From Thermoflexus sp042408365 (GTDB lineage Bacteria; Chloroflexota; Anaerolineae; Thermoflexales; Thermoflexaceae), in the NCBI RefSeq assembly GCF_042408365.1, contig NZ_JBHOQJ010000019.1:1-16750 (forward strand): a DNA stretch of 16,750 bases, written 5' to 3'. The notes under the pieces were generated by a model. That model did no database searches. It saw nothing but the letters and a program-made list of their open reading frames with translations, and was not told the DNA's origin. The translations under genes were made by a program, and so were the position numbers. The number at the start of each line of letters is the position of its first letter. Position 1 is the first letter of the stretch. Shown piece after piece: positions 6,681 to 13,574 of the stretch.

Positions 6681-8009
6681 TCAGCGGCTCAACGGATAGA
6701 TCGGTTCAGCCGCTTGGGCCGCCTCCGGCCAGATGATCGGGCGGATCAGGTTCCCCGAGGCATCTTTCTGCCATTGGAGATAGACCATCTCATGGCCGAT
6801 TTGCTTGCCGTGCGCCTTCCCCGTATCGAACTTGATGCGGCCATAGAAGGTCAGGATGTCCATGTTCTCCAGGGCCGCCTTCACCTTCCCGGTTTCAATG
6901 GATCCGGCATCCTCGATCGCCTTTTGCAGGACCAGGCCGGCGGCATAGCCTCCGGCGGCGTGGTAGCCGGGCTCGTAGCCATATTTGGCCTTATAAGCGT
7001 TCACGAATTCCTCCACCGTGGGGCCGTACCACGGCAACCCCGCTGCCTTCGCGGAATCCGGGGAGTATTTGGCGCCGGGCTCCCACTGGCTGGGGCCGAT
7101 CACGCCCACCGCTGCCTCGCCGAGCTGGGCGAACTCCGGCACCGCTGGGGCCACCAGCAGTGCGATCATCTTCACGGGAACCTTCTTTTCGAACAGCTGC
7201 TTGGCCAGCGTCGATCCGTCCTGGAAGTGGCCGCCGCCGATGATGGCATCCGGATTGGCCGCCATGATCTTGTTGATGAAGGGTCCGAAATCAGTGGTGC
7301 CCGTCTCGTAACCCTCGAAGAGCACCACCTCAAAGCCCTGGCCCTCCGCGTACGGCTTGGCCGCGTTCACCACATCGGTGGAGAACTTCTCGTTCTCGTA
7401 AACAATGGCGATGCGCTTGGCGTTGGGGTCCTTCTTCTTGAGGAAGTCGATGGCGCCGGTTAGATAGCGGCTGGCTGGGGTGTAGATCTGAAAGATGTGC
7501 TGGTAGCCCTTTTCGTAAGTGCTGTCGGAGGCCGCGCCCGTGGTGATCATGATCTTGCCGTATTGCTCCGCGATCACCGCCGCCGCATCGGCCAGGCCGC
7601 TGCTGTAGGGGCTGATGAGGAAGTCCGCCTTGTCTTCATTGATCAGCTTGACGTAAAGTTGCTGGACCCGCTCTTTGGTGCTTTCATCATCGTAGAACTT
7701 GAGCTCCACCTGGATCACTGTGCCATCCGGTAGCCGGATGCCGCCTGCCTGCTTCAAGGCTTCCAGCCACAATTGCAGGCCCTGAACTTGCTCCTTGGAC
7801 TCTTTGGTCAACTTGCCTGTCTGAGAGGCTGTGAAGCCCAAGACGATGGTCTTCACTGCCGGCGTGGGCGAGGCCGCAAGGGTGGGGCTGGGTTGAGGCT
7901 GAGGAGATGCTGCGGGCGGCGCCGTCGGGGTTGGCGTTGCGGGCGCCGCACATGCGGCCAGCAAGGCAAGGATGATCAGGATCCCACTACGCTTTATCCA
8001 GCGCCCCAT
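6681..8009 (-). CDS. livK: Branched-chain amino acid/amide ABC transporter, substrate-binding lipoprotein (LivK-like)
   Basis: This 442-residue surface-anchored receptor captures the substrate for the LivHMGF transporter. Residues 1-20 are a lipoprotein signal peptide with two arginines/lysines, a hydrophobic core ILIILALLAA and lipobox LAAC (C20). A Pro/Thr/Ser/Ala-rich linker (about 21-55), typical of Chloroflexota lipoproteins, leads to a type-1 periplasmic-binding fold beginning VKTIVLGFTASQTG. The characteristic SSGLADAAAVIAEQYG and ITTGAASD segments follow. The start at 8009 is fixed by GGGAGGT four bases upstream; a longer frame to 8102 would put a hydrophilic extension before the signal peptide. 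It is the first gene of the operon, divergent from the histidine kinase gene. True substrate may be amino acids, short amides or urea; the sequence alone does not decide. Confidence 0.92.
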   Translation of the reverse strand: MGRWIKRSGILIILALLAACAAPATPTPTAPPAASPQPQPSPTLAASPTPAVKTIVLGFTASQTGKLTKESKEQVQGLQLWLEALKQAGGIRLPDGTVIQVELKFYDDESTKERVQQLYVKLINEDKADFLISPYSSGLADAAAVIAEQYGKIMITTGAASDSTYEKGYQHIFQIYTPASRYLTGAIDFLKKKDPNAKRIAIVYENEKFSTDVVNAAKPYAEGQGFEVVLFEGYETGTTDFGPFINKIMAANPDAIIGGGHFQDGSTLAKQLFEKKVPVKMIALLVAPAVPEFAQLGEAAVGVIGPSQWEPGAKYSPDSAKAAGLPWYGPTVEEFVNAYKAKYGYEPGYHAAGGYAAGLVLQKAIEDAGSIETGKVKAALENMDILTFYGRIKFDTGKAHGKQIGHEMVYLQWQKDASGNLIRPIIWPEAAQAAEPIYPLSR

Positions 8010-8071
8010 TTTGACCTCCCGCATCCACAGGATAGGCTGTGCGGCTATCCTCAGCATAGGCCGCTGCGATA

Positions 8072-8110
8072 AAATTTTTACAAACAAGTGTTCGTCAGCC
8101 ATAAAAATTT
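8072..8110. promoter_or_regulatory. Nested inverted repeats in the livK/kinase divergent control region
   Basis: AAATTTTTA (8072-8080) and TAAAAATTT (8102-8110) are perfect inverted copies 21 bp apart. Between them, ACAAACA (8080-8086) and TGTTCGT (8089-8095) form a 16-bp near-palindrome with six of seven matching pairs. The element sits midway between two divergent genes and is markedly more AT-rich than its surroundings. It is a good candidate regulator-binding site overlapping both promoters; the binding protein is unknown. Confidence 0.45.
8077..8105 (+). promoter_or_regulatory. Possible promoter of the two-component system
   Basis: TTTACA (8077-8082) and CATAAA (8100-8105) are 17 bp apart on the + strand. 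The -35 matches the consensus at five of six positions and the -10 at four of six. It would give a leader of about 60 bases before the kinase ATG at 8174. The matching promoter for livK on the other strand is not clear. Confidence 0.4.
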
Positions 8111-8173
8111 CATAAACGCGATCTGGGATAGGCCTTGCCCTCCCTTCGGGCTCTGGAGAACAGGAGGGAATTC

Positions 8174-10792
8174 ATGAAGTTCCCAGGATCCCGGGATCTA
8201 ACAACCACCTTGTTGATCGCTTATGGGTTGCTGATCGGATGGATGATGGCCTTGGGTTTCCTTTTCAATCTGTGGGCCACCGATCGGCTGCTTCGGGATG
8301 TGGAGTCCTCGAACCGGGCCCTGGCTCAGGCGATCGGGTTGGAAACCGAGACCTGGCTCCGGGATGCGATGCAGGCGGTGGAGGCCCTGGCCCGAATGGA
8401 TCCCGTGCGCCGGCACGATCTGCAAGCGCTCCCCTCGATCTTCTCCTCCGCCTTCTCCGCTCGCCCGGATGCCCTCCTGATCTACCTGCTGGATCGCCGG
8501 GGGATCATGCGTTACCACTACCCGGAAGGTCCCGGAAGCACTGTCGGATGGGATTTCAGCTTCTGGAATTACTTTCAGGACGCCATGCGCGCGGATGGCC
8601 CTGTGATCTCGAAAGGATGGATATCCCCCGCTACTGGGAAGCCGGTGGTCGCGGTGGTGATGCCCTTGAGGGATGAAAACGGGGCATTTAATGGGGTGGT
8701 GGGTCTCAATCTCTCGCTGGAACGCCTCAGCGCGGCCCTGCGGACCGTGGCGGGGGAGGATCTCGACCTCCGCCTTTACGACGCCACCGGGCAAATGATC
8801 GCCGCCTCCGCCCCTCTGGTCCTATTGGATCCGACCTTCCGCCTGGGCCCAGGGGAGACGATCCCCCCCAGTCTGAGCCGTGGCCCGGATGGAGGGACAT
8901 GGTTGACGACTTCCCTGCCCCTGCCTCGAACCGGATGGCGCATCCTGGTGCGCCGCCCAGCGGATGAGGCACTGGCGACGCTCCGCACGTTCCAGCGGGG
9001 GATGCTATTGCTTCTGGGGCTGGTGGTGGCCAGCGGCTTTGTCTTCTGGCAGATCCTGACCCAGCAAGCCCTGCGCCCGCTGCAGGCTATCACCCGTTTC
9101 AGCCAGGAGATGGGAGATCGGCCGCTATCCGCGGACATTTCAACTATCCTCCCCTTGACGGATCGGCGGGATCAGATCGGGCATCTCAGTCGCTCTTTGC
9201 TCCGGATGCAAGGGGCGATCCGGCAGCGCTTGGATGAGCTCCGCACCCTCCTGGACACCGGGCGCACCGTCCTGGCCTCGCTGGAAACCGAAGAGGTCAT
9301 TGCCACCATCCTGGAACAGGTGCAGCGGCTTCTGCAGGTTCGCACATGCGCGCTTTTCACACGGGATGAGCGAACCGGTCGCTATCACATCCGCGCCGTC
9401 CGCGGGTTGAGCCCGGGTTACGCCCGAGGGCTCTCTTTCCACCCGGACGATCCTCGCTCTCCCACAATGCAATCGATCCGGACAGGCGTCCCTGTTCAGA
9501 TCGCGGATGTCGAGCTGGAGGGCTATCCGGAGCTGCGGGAGCGGGCGCGGCGGGAAGGCTTTCGTTCGCTCCTCGCTGTCCCGTTGCTGGCCCGCCACGC
9601 GCCCCCTGCCGCCTTGGTGATCTACCGCCCGGATCCGCATCAGTTCACAGAGGACGAGATCTCCTTGGTCTGGAACTTCGCGAACCTGGCCGCCTTCGCT
9701 TTGGAACATGCGGTCCTTTACGCCCGCAGCGATCAGCTCCTGCAGCAGCAGACTCGGCGCCTGGAAGCGCTGATCGAACACCTTCACGATGGATTGATCC
9801 TGGAGAGCCGGGAGGGGGAGATCCTCTATATGAACCGACGGGCGGCCTGGTGGTGCGGACTGCAGGAGCCCTGCGCTTCGGGCTGTACGGCCCGCGCGGT
9901 CTATGCGTCCCTCCTCCCTCGACTTTCCGCGCCGGAGGAGGCCCTCCGGTTGCTGGAGGGAGTGGAGGAAGGCATCATCGAGGTCGGTTGGCGCGAAGGG
10001 GAGTTGAGCCGGGATCTCCGGATCCAGGCTCTGCTGATCCGTGGGGAGGACATGGGGTTGATCGGGCGGATCCTGGTCTTCCGGGACATCACGGCGGAGC
10101 GGGAGCTGGATCGCGCCAAATCCACCCTGCTTTCCGCGGTCTCTCATGAGCTGCGCACGCCGCTGGCGGCCATTAAAGGCTACACCACCACGCTGTTGGC
10201 AGAGGATGTGGAGTGGGATCCTCAGGCGCGTCGCGAATTCCTGGGGATCATCCTGGAAGAAACGGAGCGGCTGACTCACCTGGTGAACAACCTGCTGGAT
10301 CTCTCCCGTCTGGAAGCGGGAGCGCTGGTGCTGAACCGACAACCGTGCCCGCTGGATGCCATCGTTGCCCGGGCCCGCCGGGCCCTCCGCGCGCAAACCC
10401 ATCCCATCCTCCTCCAGCTGCCCGCCGACCTGCCTCCGGTAGACGTGGATGCGGCGCGCGTCGAGGTGGTTTTCCGCAACCTGCTGGACAACGCCATCCG
10501 TTACACGCCGCCGGGGACCCCGATCACGATCTCGGCGTCGGTTGCCGATGGGATGGTCGTTGTCCGCGTGCACGATGAAGGGCCCGGGATCCCACCGTGG
10601 CACCGGGAGCGGATCTTCGACCGCTTCTATCGCATCCCCGGTCAGGTTCGCTCCTCCGGCGCCGGCCTGGGGCTGGCGATCTGCAAGGGCTTCGTGGAGG
10701 CCCACGGGGGGCGGATCTGGTTGGCGGAGGACGGCCCGGGCACCACCTTTGTTTTCACCCTTCCGATATGGAGGCAGGAACTACAGAGTTAA
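8174..10792 (+). CDS. Membrane-bound sensor histidine kinase (dCache-HAMP-GAF-PAS-HisKA-HATPase)
   Basis: This 872-residue sensor kinase would phosphorylate the response regulator encoded next. TM1 is residues 9-34. An extracytoplasmic dCache/PDC-type domain follows, with the typical GWDFSFWNYFQDAM and TGKPVVAVVMPLRDENGAFNGVVG segments. TM2 is about 276-297, HAMP about 298-355, a GAF-like domain about 365-515, and a short PAS-like domain about 530-645. The HisKA phosphorylation motif is SAVSHELRTPL with H658. The ATPase has N-box NLLDNA (N769, N773), G1 DEGPGIP (801-807) and G2 GAGLGLAI (829-836). The ATG at 8174 is chosen for AGGAGGG upstream; a start at 8135 would add 13 charged residues. 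The PAS region contains a C-x5-C-x3-C cluster (C561, C567, C571). Its divergence from livK suggests control of amino-acid uptake, but the ligand is unknown. Confidence 0.93.
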   Translation: MKFPGSRDLTTTLLIAYGLLIGWMMALGFLFNLWATDRLLRDVESSNRALAQAIGLETETWLRDAMQAVEALARMDPVRRHDLQALPSIFSSAFSARPDALLIYLLDRRGIMRYHYPEGPGSTVGWDFSFWNYFQDAMRADGPVISKGWISPATGKPVVAVVMPLRDENGAFNGVVGLNLSLERLSAALRTVAGEDLDLRLYDATGQMIAASAPLVLLDPTFRLGPGETIPPSLSRGPDGGTWLTTSLPLPRTGWRILVRRPADEALATLRTFQRGMLLLLGLVVASGFVFWQILTQQALRPLQAITRFSQEMGDRPLSADISTILPLTDRRDQIGHLSRSLLRMQGAIRQRLDELRTLLDTGRTVLASLETEEVIATILEQVQRLLQVRTCALFTRDERTGRYHIRAVRGLSPGYARGLSFHPDDPRSPTMQSIRTGVPVQIADVELEGYPELRERARREGFRSLLAVPLLARHAPPAALVIYRPDPHQFTEDEISLVWNFANLAAFALEHAVLYARSDQLLQQQTRRLEALIEHLHDGLILESREGEILYMNRRAAWWCGLQEPCASGCTARAVYASLLPRLSAPEEALRLLEGVEEGIIEVGWREGELSRDLRIQALLIRGEDMGLIGRILVFRDITAERELDRAKSTLLSAVSHELRTPLAAIKGYTTTLLAEDVEWDPQARREFLGIILEETERLTHLVNNLLDLSRLEAGALVLNRQPCPLDAIVARARRALRAQTHPILLQLPADLPPVDVDAARVEVVFRNLLDNAIRYTPPGTPITISASVADGMVVVRVHDEGPGIPPWHRERIFDRFYRIPGQVRSSGAGLGLAICKGFVEAHGGRIWLAEDGPGTTFVFTLPIWRQELQS

Positions 10793-10866
10793 GCGGAGAG
10801 CGATGCCGTGGATTTCCTCGCGAAAAGCCATGGGCGGGGCTCTGAAACTTTCCAGGAAAGGGGACT

Positions 10867-11550
10867 ATGGCCGAACGGATCCTGGTTGTGGACGATGAGG
10901 AGCCCTTGCGGCGCTTCATCAGTCGGAACCTGGCCGCGCGCGGATACGAAGTCCTGACCGCACAGGACGGATGGGAGGCACTACGTTTGTTTGAGCAGAG
11001 CACGCCGGACCTGATCATCCTGGACATTCTGATGCCGGGGTTAAGCGGGCTGGAGGTGCTCCGTCGGATCCGGCAGGCCTCCCTGGTGCCGATCCTGGTG
11101 CTCACCGCCCTGGATCAGGAGGCAGACAAAATCACCGCCCTGGATCTCGGGGCGGATGATTATTTAACCAAACCGTTCGGAGTGGGGGAGCTGCTGGCTC
11201 GCGTGCGGGCCGTCCTGCGTCGGGTGCGCTGGAGCGAAGGGGCCGGCGGGGCCGGGCTCCTGCGGGTTGGGGACCTTGAGCTGGATGCGGATCAGCGACG
11301 CGCCTGGCATCGTGGGGAAGCGCTTCGCCTGACCGGGAAGGAGTTCGACCTGCTTTACCTGCTGGCTCGTCATGCGGGTCGAACCCTCTCCCACTTGTTC
11401 TTGCTGCAGCGGATCTGGGGGCCGGAATACCAGGACGAGGTGGAATATCTCCGGGTTTACATCGGGCGCCTGCGGCGCAAACTGGGGGAGACGGACGATC
11501 ATCGTCACCTGTTCACAGAGCCGGGATTCGGTTACCGCCTAGAGGCATGA
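10867..11550 (+). CDS. OmpR/PhoB-family response regulator, KdpE-like
   Basis: This 227-residue DNA-binding response regulator is the probable partner of the upstream kinase. The receiver domain (1-118) has the acidic pocket DDEE (D9, D10), the phospho-acceptor D53 (IILDILMPG), T80 and K102 (TKPFG). The C-terminal winged helix (about 130-225) contains LTGKEFDLLYLLARHAGRTL, WGPEYQDEVEYLRVYIGRLRRKL and TEPGFGYRL. These are most like KdpE, although no kdp genes are visible and the kinase is not KdpD. The gene starts 74 bp after the kinase stop, with AGGAAAGGGG as the ribosome binding region, so the two are probably co-transcribed. A T6 run lies at 11601-11606 downstream without a convincing stem. 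Confidence 0.93.
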   Translation: MAERILVVDDEEPLRRFISRNLAARGYEVLTAQDGWEALRLFEQSTPDLIILDILMPGLSGLEVLRRIRQASLVPILVLTALDQEADKITALDLGADDYLTKPFGVGELLARVRAVLRRVRWSEGAGGAGLLRVGDLELDADQRRAWHRGEALRLTGKEFDLLYLLARHAGRTLSHLFLLQRIWGPEYQDEVEYLRVYIGRLRRKLGETDDHRHLFTEPGFGYRLEA

Positions 11551-11664
11551 ACCCGAGGGGCAGCGCTCCGGCCGCCCGCGCGCATCCGATGGCGTTGGGA
11601 TTTTTTATCTAATTCCAGCCCTACCATGAGGCCCATCGCTTGCCCGATGCTCCAACGGATTCGA

Positions 11665-11694
11665 TTGCCTTCATAACATGAAGCCCAATAAAAT
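11665..11694 (+). promoter_or_regulatory. Probable promoter of the EF-P-type gene
   Basis: TTGCCT (11665-11670) and TAAAAT (11689-11694) are separated by 18 bp. Transcription would start near 11701, giving a leader of about 112 bases. The patch is AT-rich within GC-rich DNA. Confidence 0.55.
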
Positions 11695-11713
11695 ACCATT
11701 GATCCGGCGACAA

Positions 11714-11779
11714 GGGCTGAGCGGCTGCTTCGAGCGCTCAGGGTCTCCGGTTCAGCCCCTAAGCTCTAGGGGGAACCGG
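11714..11779 (+). other. Structured 5' leader of the EF-P-type gene, possible attenuator
   Basis: Two consecutive hairpins can form. The first is CTGAGCG (11717-11723) with CGCTCAG (11735-11741). The second is CCGGTTC (11747-11753) with GAACCGG (11773-11779), continued by CCCCTA/TAGGGG (11756-11761/11767-11772). A competing pairing, GGGCTGA (11714-11720) with TCAGCCC (11752-11758), is perfect over seven bases and would disrupt both. Mutually exclusive folds are the usual sign of a regulatory leader. I do not recognise a known riboswitch class. Confidence 0.45.
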
Positions 11780-11812
11780 CCATCAGCCTCAAACGATCTC
11801 GGGAGGATCGCC

Positions 11813-12388
11813 ATGCCGGCGGCCAGCGAGCTCCGACCTGGGATGACGATCGCGCTCGAAGGAACCCTGTTCCGTGTGATCGAGGCGGTCTATCACTCCG
11901 GCACCGCCCAGCAGAAGGGGGTCGTCCACGCCAAATTGCGCAACTTGCGCACGGGCGTGATGGTGGATCGGCGCTTCCGGCCAGAGGAGCGCGTGGAGGA
12001 GGTCTCCCTGGAGCGTCGGGTGATGGAGTACCTCTATAACGATGGCGAGATGTTCTATTTCATGGACCCTGAGACCTATGATCAGGTCCCTGTCCCGGCG
12101 GCGATGATCGGCGATCTAGAGATCTTCCTCCAACCGAACCAGCGGATCCCCGTGGAGTTCCACGAAGGGCAGCCGGTGGCGGTGGCTTTCCCTGAAACCG
12201 TTGATCTCCGCGTGGTCCACACCTCGCAGCCGCTGCGCGAACGGGAAAGCCACGTCTACAAGCCGGCCATCCTGGAGAACGGGCTTGAAGTGCTGGTCCC
12301 CCAATTCATTGCCGAAGGGGATATCGTGCGGATCAATATCTACACCCGAGCCTATGTGGATCGGGTCGGGAAGCGGGGCGCCGGTTAG
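11813..12388 (+). CDS. efp: Elongation factor P-type protein with atypical tip loop
   Basis: This 191-residue, three-domain protein has EF-P family length. Domain I (about 1-65) is the KOW-like barrel, domain II (about 66-128) starts with RRVMEYLYNDGEMFYFMDPETYDQVPV, and domain III (about 129-191) contains ETVDLRVVHT, KPAILENGLEVLVPQFIAEGDIVRI. EF-P binds between the P and E sites and relieves ribosome stalling at proline stretches. In canonical EF-P the domain I loop is PGKG, whose Lys/Arg reaches the peptidyl-transferase centre. Here that loop reads SGTAQQKG (29-36), one residue longer than I recall for E. coli or B. subtilis EF-P, with K35 as the only nearby basic residue. The S-x-T-A start recalls YeiP/EfpL, but KLRNLRTG right after is classic EF-P. 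The ATG at 11813 has GGGAGG upstream; the open frame begins 45 codons earlier inside the leader and is not used. Confidence 0.9.
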   Translation: MPAASELRPGMTIALEGTLFRVIEAVYHSGTAQQKGVVHAKLRNLRTGVMVDRRFRPEERVEEVSLERRVMEYLYNDGEMFYFMDPETYDQVPVPAAMIGDLEIFLQPNQRIPVEFHEGQPVAVAFPETVDLRVVHTSQPLRERESHVYKPAILENGLEVLVPQFIAEGDIVRINIYTRAYVDRVGKRGAG

Positions 12389-12408
12389 GGGCTCACGGCC
12401 ATGCGCTC

Positions 12409-12795
12409 TTACTCCAACCCCAACCGTTCGATGGCCTCCTCGCTCAGGCCGAAGTAATGCCCCAGTTCATGCAGCAGGGTACGGCGGATCTCCGCGCGCA
12501 GCCGGAAGGGGTCATGGCCGAAGTCCGCCTCTAGGGGGCGTCGGAAGAGGAAGATCCGTGACGGCCAGGCGATCGCCCCGCGGCCCCGTTCCGCCAGGGT
12601 GGGCCCTTCGAACATGCCATATGGGTTCTCCCCGGGGGGAAGGCCCAACGCCTCCCGCTGCTCCGGAGTGGGCTCTTCCTCCAGAAGGACCGCCAGGTTG
12701 TCCACGGCCCGTCGCAGATCCGCTGGCAGGGCCGCGAGGATCTCTATCCACACCCGTTCCACCAGCTCAGGGGTGATCCGAAGCCGCCGCCGCAT
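12409..12795 (-). CDS. Minimal-zincin metallopeptidase family protein
   Basis: This 128-residue protein belongs to the small metallopeptidase family (formerly DUF1025). It has the N-terminal VDNLAVLLEE strand, LGLPPGENPYGMFEGPTLAERG, a FLFRRPLEAD segment, and the zinc motif HELGH in LLHELGHYFGLSEE near the C-terminus (H113, E114, H117). The physiological substrate of this family is unknown. The ATG at 12795 lies 29 bp inside the end of the metalloregulator gene on the same strand, so translation is probably coupled; the ribosome binding site (CGGAG) is weak and close. It is tail-to-tail with the EF-P gene, with only 20 bp between the stop codons. Confidence 0.85.
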   Translation of the reverse strand: MRRRLRITPELVERVWIEILAALPADLRRAVDNLAVLLEEEPTPEQREALGLPPGENPYGMFEGPTLAERGRGAIAWPSRIFLFRRPLEADFGHDPFRLRAEIRRTLLHELGHYFGLSEEAIERLGLE

Positions 12796-13477
12796 TCTCC
12801 GTGGTTCCCAACGGGGGTTCGGGGGAAGGCACCCGCACGAAGACTTGCTCGGCCAGGCGGCGCCGGATGTGGTGCGCTTGATCCCCTACCCGGATCCGCA
12901 GGCCCACACCGGGCACCTGCTCCTCCACCACCACATGGGCGCCTGGGCGCAAGCCGACCCGCGCGGCCTGCCGCAGGGTGGAGACCTCGTCCGTCACGCG
13001 GAGCACTTCGCAGGCGATCCCCAGCGGGGCCTCGCTCAATCGCTGCGCGGAGGGGAACGGGATCTCTCCGGCCCGCGTGGGGATGGGATCCCCGTGCGGG
13101 TCGTAAGCGGGATGGCCCAACAGGGCGGCGATCCGCTCCTCCATGGCCTCGCTGATCGCGTGCTCCAACCGGTCGGCCTCGGCGTGGACCTCATCCCAAT
13201 CGTAGCCCAAGGCCTCCATGAGAAAGAGCTCCAGCAGGCGGTGGTGGCGGATCACCTCCAGGGCGATCCGGCGACCGGCCCGGGTGAGGGCCACCCCCCG
13301 ATAGGGCGTGTAGTGGACCAGTCGAAGCCGTGCGAGCTTTTTCAGCATCCCGGTGACCGACGGCGGCGCCACGTTTAGGTATTCCGCCAGCCGGGTGGTG
13401 GTGACCGTTCCCTCCCGTTCGGCCAAGATGTAAATCGCCCGCAGGTAATCTTCCATCGATGCGCTCAGGCGAGGCAT
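12767..13477 (-). CDS. DtxR/MntR-family metal-dependent transcriptional regulator
   Basis: This 236-residue, three-domain regulator represses target promoters when loaded with Mn2+ or Fe2+. The N-terminal winged helix (about 1-70) starts SMEDYLRAIY and has the VAPPSVTGMLKKL recognition helix. The dimerisation/metal domain (about 71-140) contains HH at 78-79, E83, H98 and DRLEH (102-106). The SH3-like FeoA domain (about 155-225) contains PLGIACEVLRV and GLRPGAHVVVEE. Ligands D10, D102, E105 and H106 align with MntR D8, E99, E102 and H103. DtxR/IdeR would have Met10 and Cys102, so manganese sensing is more likely than iron. The start at 13477 has GGAG five bases upstream. A palindrome GGATT-C-AATCC (13498-13508) lies about 20 bp before the start and may be its own operator. 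Confidence 0.9.
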   Translation of the reverse strand: MPRLSASMEDYLRAIYILAEREGTVTTTRLAEYLNVAPPSVTGMLKKLARLRLVHYTPYRGVALTRAGRRIALEVIRHHRLLELFLMEALGYDWDEVHAEADRLEHAISEAMEERIAALLGHPAYDPHGDPIPTRAGEIPFPSAQRLSEAPLGIACEVLRVTDEVSTLRQAARVGLRPGAHVVVEEQVPGVGLRIRVGDQAHHIRRRLAEQVFVRVPSPEPPLGTTENAAAASDHP

Positions 13478-13497
13478 TGTTGCTCCATCACCGCTTA

Positions 13498-13508
13498 GGA
13501 TTCAATCC
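13498..13508. promoter_or_regulatory. Small palindrome upstream of the metalloregulator gene
   Basis: GGATT-C-AATCC is a perfect 5+1+5 palindrome 20 bp before the ATG at 13477, inside the 97-bp gap behind the membrane-protein gene. Its position would suit autoregulation. It does not match the consensus DtxR or MntR box well. Confidence 0.25.
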
Positions 13509-13574
13509 CCCTTAATCTTACCCAAGGTCCGCAGTGGGAGCGAACGGAGGGTGGATGCGCATGGTGTAGATCCT

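Noticed and set aside
8010..8102. Upstream extension of the LivK-like protein
   Set aside because: It would place 31 residues before a clear lipoprotein signal peptide. The internal ATG at 8009 has a far better ribosome binding site.
9140..10705. Long minus-strand open frame opposite the histidine kinase
   Set aside because: It is a GC-rich antisense shadow with Arg/Gln/Pro-rich content and no domain. The plus-strand frame has every kinase motif.
11601..11606. T6 run after the response regulator gene as a terminator
   Set aside because: The preceding sequence only gives short or bulged stems, so I do not call a terminator.
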